From Coriobacteriales bacterium (lineage in GTDB: Bacteria; Actinomycetota; Coriobacteriia; Coriobacteriales; UBA8131), in the NCBI GenBank assembly GCA_031254905.1, contig JAIRTN010000111.1, positions 1 to 15,584 on the forward strand: a DNA stretch of 15,584 nt. The letters run 5' to 3'. This document shows, piece by piece, positions 13,465 through 15,584 of the stretch. How positions within the stretch are numbered: position 1 is the stretch's first letter; each line of letters opens with the position of its first letter. The notes below the pieces were generated by a model. It was not told where the DNA came from and did not search any database. It saw only the letters and a list, made by a program, of their open reading frames with translations. The translations under genes and the position numbers were made by a program.

Positions 13465-14791
13465 CGAGGCCGTACACCCCCTTATCTTGGTCGCGGACGA
13501 GATAGCCGTTTTCCAAGGCGACTACACGTTTGCGCAAGGAATCTACCATCTCCCGGTCGTGGGTGGCGACGAGAATCGTCGTGCCTGTGCGGTTGATGCG
13601 GTCGAGCAGGCGCATGATGCCGAGCGAGGTCTGGGGGTCGAGATTACCGGTCGGCTCGTCGCAGATGAGCAAGGGCGGGCGGTTGACGATGGCGCGGGCG
13701 ATGGAAACGCGCTGCTGCTCACCGCCCGAAAGCTGGTCGGGATACTGGTCGAGTTTATCCTCAAGGCCGACGAGCCTTAACACCTCGGGTACCTGAGTGC
13801 GGACGATATGCCGCGACTTGCCGATGACCTCAAGCGCAAACGCGACATTCTCAAAAGCGGTCTTGTTGGGCAGCAGCTTGAAGTCCTGAAAAACGCAGCC
13901 GATATTGCGGCGCAGGTAGGGAACGCGCCAGTTGCGCATGCGGATGACGTCTTCGCCCGCGACGGTGAGACGCCCCTTCGTCGCGAGGATTTCGCGGTTT
14001 ATGAGACGGATGAAGGTCGATTTTCCACTTCCCGAATGGCCGACGAGGAAGATGAACTCCCCGGCGTGTATTTTCAGGGAGACATTGCTGAGTGCCGGCT
14101 TGTTGGGCTGGGCGGGATATATCTTGGTGACGCCATCGAACAGGATGACCGGAACGTTGCCACTGACCTGTCGACCGGCGTTGCGGCCAAAGCCCTTCAT
14201 GGGTCGTGGGGCCGCGGGGGTGGGCTGCGCCGGTGCCGGTACGTTCGTCACGACGGGCGCCTGTGCTGCGGGCTGCACGGTGGCTTGAGTGGCAGGTTGA
14301 GCGGAAGTTTGCGTGGTGGGCTGGGCGACGCCCTGCGTAACGCCCTGGGCGGGGAATTGGGCGCTGCCCTGTGACGCGGACTGCGCAACGCCCTGCGCGG
14401 CAGACCGTGCGCCGCTCTGTGTGACACCCTGTGTGGTGCCCTGCGCGCCACCCTGCGCGAAAGCCACGGCCTGCGTCTGGCCCGACGCGTCCATGGACGT
14501 CAGCGACGGAAGCGAGGACGGAGCCACAACCGGCGGAGCCGCCGCCGTACGCGTGGCAGCGCCCGCACCGATGCCCACACCCGCACCCGTGCGACCGACC
14601 GCCTCCCCGGAGGCGGGCGATTGCTGGGCCGCCAACAGTTCCTCGAGAATCTGGGAAGGTGAAGTTCCGGAGGAGTTTCGCTCCCCTGTCGTGCCAGTGT
14701 CTGTGGGAGTCCCACCGGGAATCAGGACCGGATTGGGTTGCAGGAAGCGCTGGGAATCATCCTGGCGCTGTGCCTGGTTGTTGTCTGTCAC
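13457..14791 (-). CDS. ftsE: Cell division ATPase FtsE with long repeat-bearing N-terminal extension
   Basis: FtsE is the cytoplasmic ATPase of FtsEX. Numbering below counts from the in-frame GTG at 14797. The ABC domain occupies about 216-446: Walker [10 protein letters not shown] (253-261), Q304, signature LSGGEQQR (356-363), Walker B LLICDEP (376-382) with E381, and H413. The ordinary FtsE is only about 220-230 residues. Here a 210-residue Gln/Ala/Thr/Gly/Pro-rich extension precedes it, predicted disordered, with Q at every fourth position from 115 to 179 (one is Arg). ATG at residue 200 could start a normal-length protein, but it has no ribosome binding site. The GTG at 14791 has GGAG 5 nt upstream and is preferred over 14797, whose start overlaps that motif. 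No signal peptide is present. The extension may be a localisation or partner-binding tail. Confidence 0.93.
   Translation of the reverse strand: MTDNNQAQRQDDSQRFLQPNPVLIPGGTPTDTGTTGERNSSGTSPSQILEELLAAQQSPASGEAVGRTGAGVGIGAGAATRTAAAPPVVAPSSLPSLTSMDASGQTQAVAFAQGGAQGTTQGVTQSGARSAAQGVAQSASQGSAQFPAQGVTQGVAQPTTQTSAQPATQATVQPAAQAPVVTNVPAPAQPTPAAPRPMKGFGRNAGRQVSGNVPVILFDGVTKIYPAQPNKPALSNVSLKIHAGEFIFLVGHSGSGKSTFIRLINREILATKGRLTVAGEDVIRMRNWRVPYLRRNIGCVFQDFKLLPNKTAFENVAFALEVIGKSRHIVRTQVPEVLRLVGLEDKLDQYPDQLSGGEQQRVSIARAIVNRPPLLICDEPTGNLDPQTSLGIMRLLDRINRTGTTILVATHDREMVDSLRKRVVALENGYLVRDQDKGVYGLDA
14261..14458 (-). repeat. 12-bp-period coding repeat in ftsE (tetrapeptide x-x-A/T-Q)
   Basis: Within ftsE, glutamine codons (nearly all CAG) fall every 12 bp over about 198 bp, encoding 17 successive four-residue units. 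The units are of the form G/S/P/A-x-A/T-Q, for example [12 protein letters not shown] and PAAQ. Only one unit breaks the pattern: residue 131 is CGG (Arg) instead of CAG, a single-base change at 14405-14407. The period and phase are exact throughout. Confidence 0.85.
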
Positions 14792-14897
14792 GTTCACTCC
14801 GTTCGTTTAATCAACAATTCATGCGGGAGTCGAGTGCTTCACACCGCCACCGCACCACCGGGTTCGCGTCCCCCTCCAGCCGGGTGTTGGCATAAAG
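14792..14897. other. Short gap between transketolase and ftsE
   Basis: About 100 bp, GC-rich, with no gene and no U-tract terminator. An extended -10-like TGGTACAAT on the minus strand (14909-14917), within the end of the transketolase gene, could drive ftsE, but no -35 box accompanies it. Read-through from transketolase is equally possible. Confidence 0.4.
14797..14800 (-). promoter_or_regulatory. Ribosome binding site favouring the GTG at 14791 for ftsE
   Basis: GGAG on the minus strand is followed by 5 nt (TGAAC) and GTG (14789-14791). The other in-frame GTG at 14797 overlaps the last G of this motif, so it could not use it. Homology does not help here because the N-terminus is not conserved. 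Confidence 0.6.
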
Positions 14898-15584
14898 TTA
14901 CTTTGCTAATTGTACCACAAGGTCGTGGATAGCCTGCGAATCAAGGCAATACTCTCTGAATAATCCTTCAAAATCACCCGATGTCCCAAAGCGATCCTGT
15001 ACGCCGATACGGCCAAGGGGCCGCCGAAGTATCCCCGGTTCTTCGGCAAGCAGCTCCGCAACGGCGGAACCAAGGCCGCCAATGATCGAATGTTCCTCGG
15101 CGGTGACAACAAAGCCGGTCCTGCGAACCGACTCCACAATCGTTTCGGCGTCGAGCGGTTTGAGGGAAAACGCGTCGATGACCTCGGCGTCGATACCCTC
15201 TCGCGCGAGCTGTTCGGCAGCCTCCAACGCAAGGTAGACCTCAATGCCGCAGGCGACAATCGTCACGTCGCTGCCGGGGCGCACCACGCGCGCGCGCCCG
15301 AGGGCAAATCCGTCCGGCCCATCATGGATATGCGGCACGTCCATGCGTCCCATGCGCACGTAGAACGGCCCGGGCGTAGTCGCCGCGATGCGAAGCGCCG
15401 CCTTCGTCGAAAAATAATCGGCGGGCACCAGCACGCGCATGTTGGGAAGGACGCGCATGAGCGCAATATCCTCTACCATCTGGTGGCTTCCGCCGTCGGG
15501 ACCCACGCTGATGCCCGCGTGGGTGGGCGCAATCTTCACGTCGAGGTTGGCATAGCAGACCGTGTTGCGAATCTGGTCGTAGGC
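14898..15584 (-). CDS. Transketolase, C-terminal subunit (partial, 5' end outside window)
   Basis: Transketolase moves two-carbon units between sugar phosphates in the pentose phosphate pathway, using thiamine diphosphate. The visible 228 residues run in frame off the window edge, so the true start is missing; the GTG at 15539 is internal. Visible are the pyrimidine-binding domain motifs GPDGGSHQMVEDIALMRVLPNM, VLVPADYFSTKAAL and GPFYVRMGR. The C-terminal domain follows with DVTIVACGIEV, VIDAFSLKPLD, EEHSIIGGLGSAVAE and a final GVQDRFGTSGDFEGLFREY. Many Gram-positive bacteria split transketolase into two genes, and the short distance expected to the start suggests that here, but a full-length enzyme or a DXS/pyruvate dehydrogenase beta relative cannot be fully ruled out. 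The N-terminal subunit would lie beyond 15584. Confidence 0.88.
   Translation of the reverse strand, partial: AYDQIRNTVCYANLDVKIAPTHAGISVGPDGGSHQMVEDIALMRVLPNMRVLVPADYFSTKAALRIAATTPGPFYVRMGRMDVPHIHDGPDGFALGRARVVRPGSDVTIVACGIEVYLALEAAEQLAREGIDAEVIDAFSLKPLDAETIVESVRRTGFVVTAEEHSIIGGLGSAVAELLAEEPGILRRPLGRIGVQDRFGTSGDFEGLFREYCLDSQAIHDLVVQLAK

Noticed and set aside
14198..14200. Internal ATG (residue 200) as the ftsE start, giving a normal-length protein
   Set aside because: The upstream bases are C-rich with no Shine-Dalgarno, while the upstream GTG has a well-placed GGAG; kept as a testable alternative in the findings.
14313..14810. Plus-strand open frame with repeated TPC-like motifs
   Set aside because: It is the antisense image of the CAG-rich ftsE repeat and has no ribosome binding site or family features.
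14824..14890. tRNA-like GGGTTCGCGTCCCCC stretch before ftsE
   Set aside because: The would-be T-stem does not pair (CCGGG against CCCCC), and no anticodon arm or acceptor stem can be drawn.
15537..15539. GTG at 15539 as the start of the transketolase gene
   Set aside because: The frame continues to the window edge with family-like residues (NTVCYANLDVKIAPTH), so this GTG is an internal valine.

Overview
This window looks like a core chromosomal segment of a moderately GC-rich Gram-positive bacterium, most likely an actinobacterium of the class Coriobacteriia (Eggerthellaceae-like). The main reason is the 5' end of a 16S rRNA gene on the minus strand at the left edge, whose first variable region resembles that group from memory. 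The gene content also fits: a split transketolase, a LytR-CpsA-Psr enzyme, and an ftsE-ftsX-ctpA-rnr run. The assignment rests on recall, not on a search.

Layout. Positions 1-112 are the start of 16S rRNA (minus). Positions 113-535 are its transcribed leader and a strong promoter, with a perfect TTGACA -35 box, a 17-bp spacer and phased T-tracts upstream. Diverging from it is larE (665-1507, plus), the only plus-strand gene. It meets a convergent LytR-CpsA-Psr gene (1695-3200, minus) across a repeat-rich junction with two exact 71-bp direct repeats and a 21-bp inverted repeat. Every gene from there on is on the minus strand. In transcription order from the right edge these are: transketolase C-terminal subunit (partial), ftsE, ftsX, ctpA-type S41 protease, rnr (RNase R), a hybrid sensor histidine kinase, an M42 aminopeptidase, smpB, murA and the LytR-CpsA-Psr gene.

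How the genes work together. ftsE, ftsX, the S41 protease and rnr overlap or lie within 3 nt of each other and are almost certainly one transcript. FtsEX controls cell-wall hydrolysis at division, and MurA and the LytR-CpsA-Psr enzyme supply and decorate the wall. A second theme is quality control. SmpB (trans-translation), RNase R (decay of nonstop mRNA), a tail-specific-type protease and an M42 aminopeptidase could together handle stalled ribosomes and their tagged products. These are standard housekeeping families.

The unusual points are: (i) FtsE carries a roughly 210-residue N-terminal extension containing a four-residue repeat with glutamine at every fourth position; (ii) a perfect 14-bp stem with a 4-nt loop lies inside the protease coding sequence; (iii) the larE/LytR junction is a repeat mosaic that supplies the stop codon of one gene and copies the end of the other; (iv) RNase R has an acidic insertion within its catalytic domain. 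I found no CRISPR array, transposase, tRNA, phage gene or obvious defence system.
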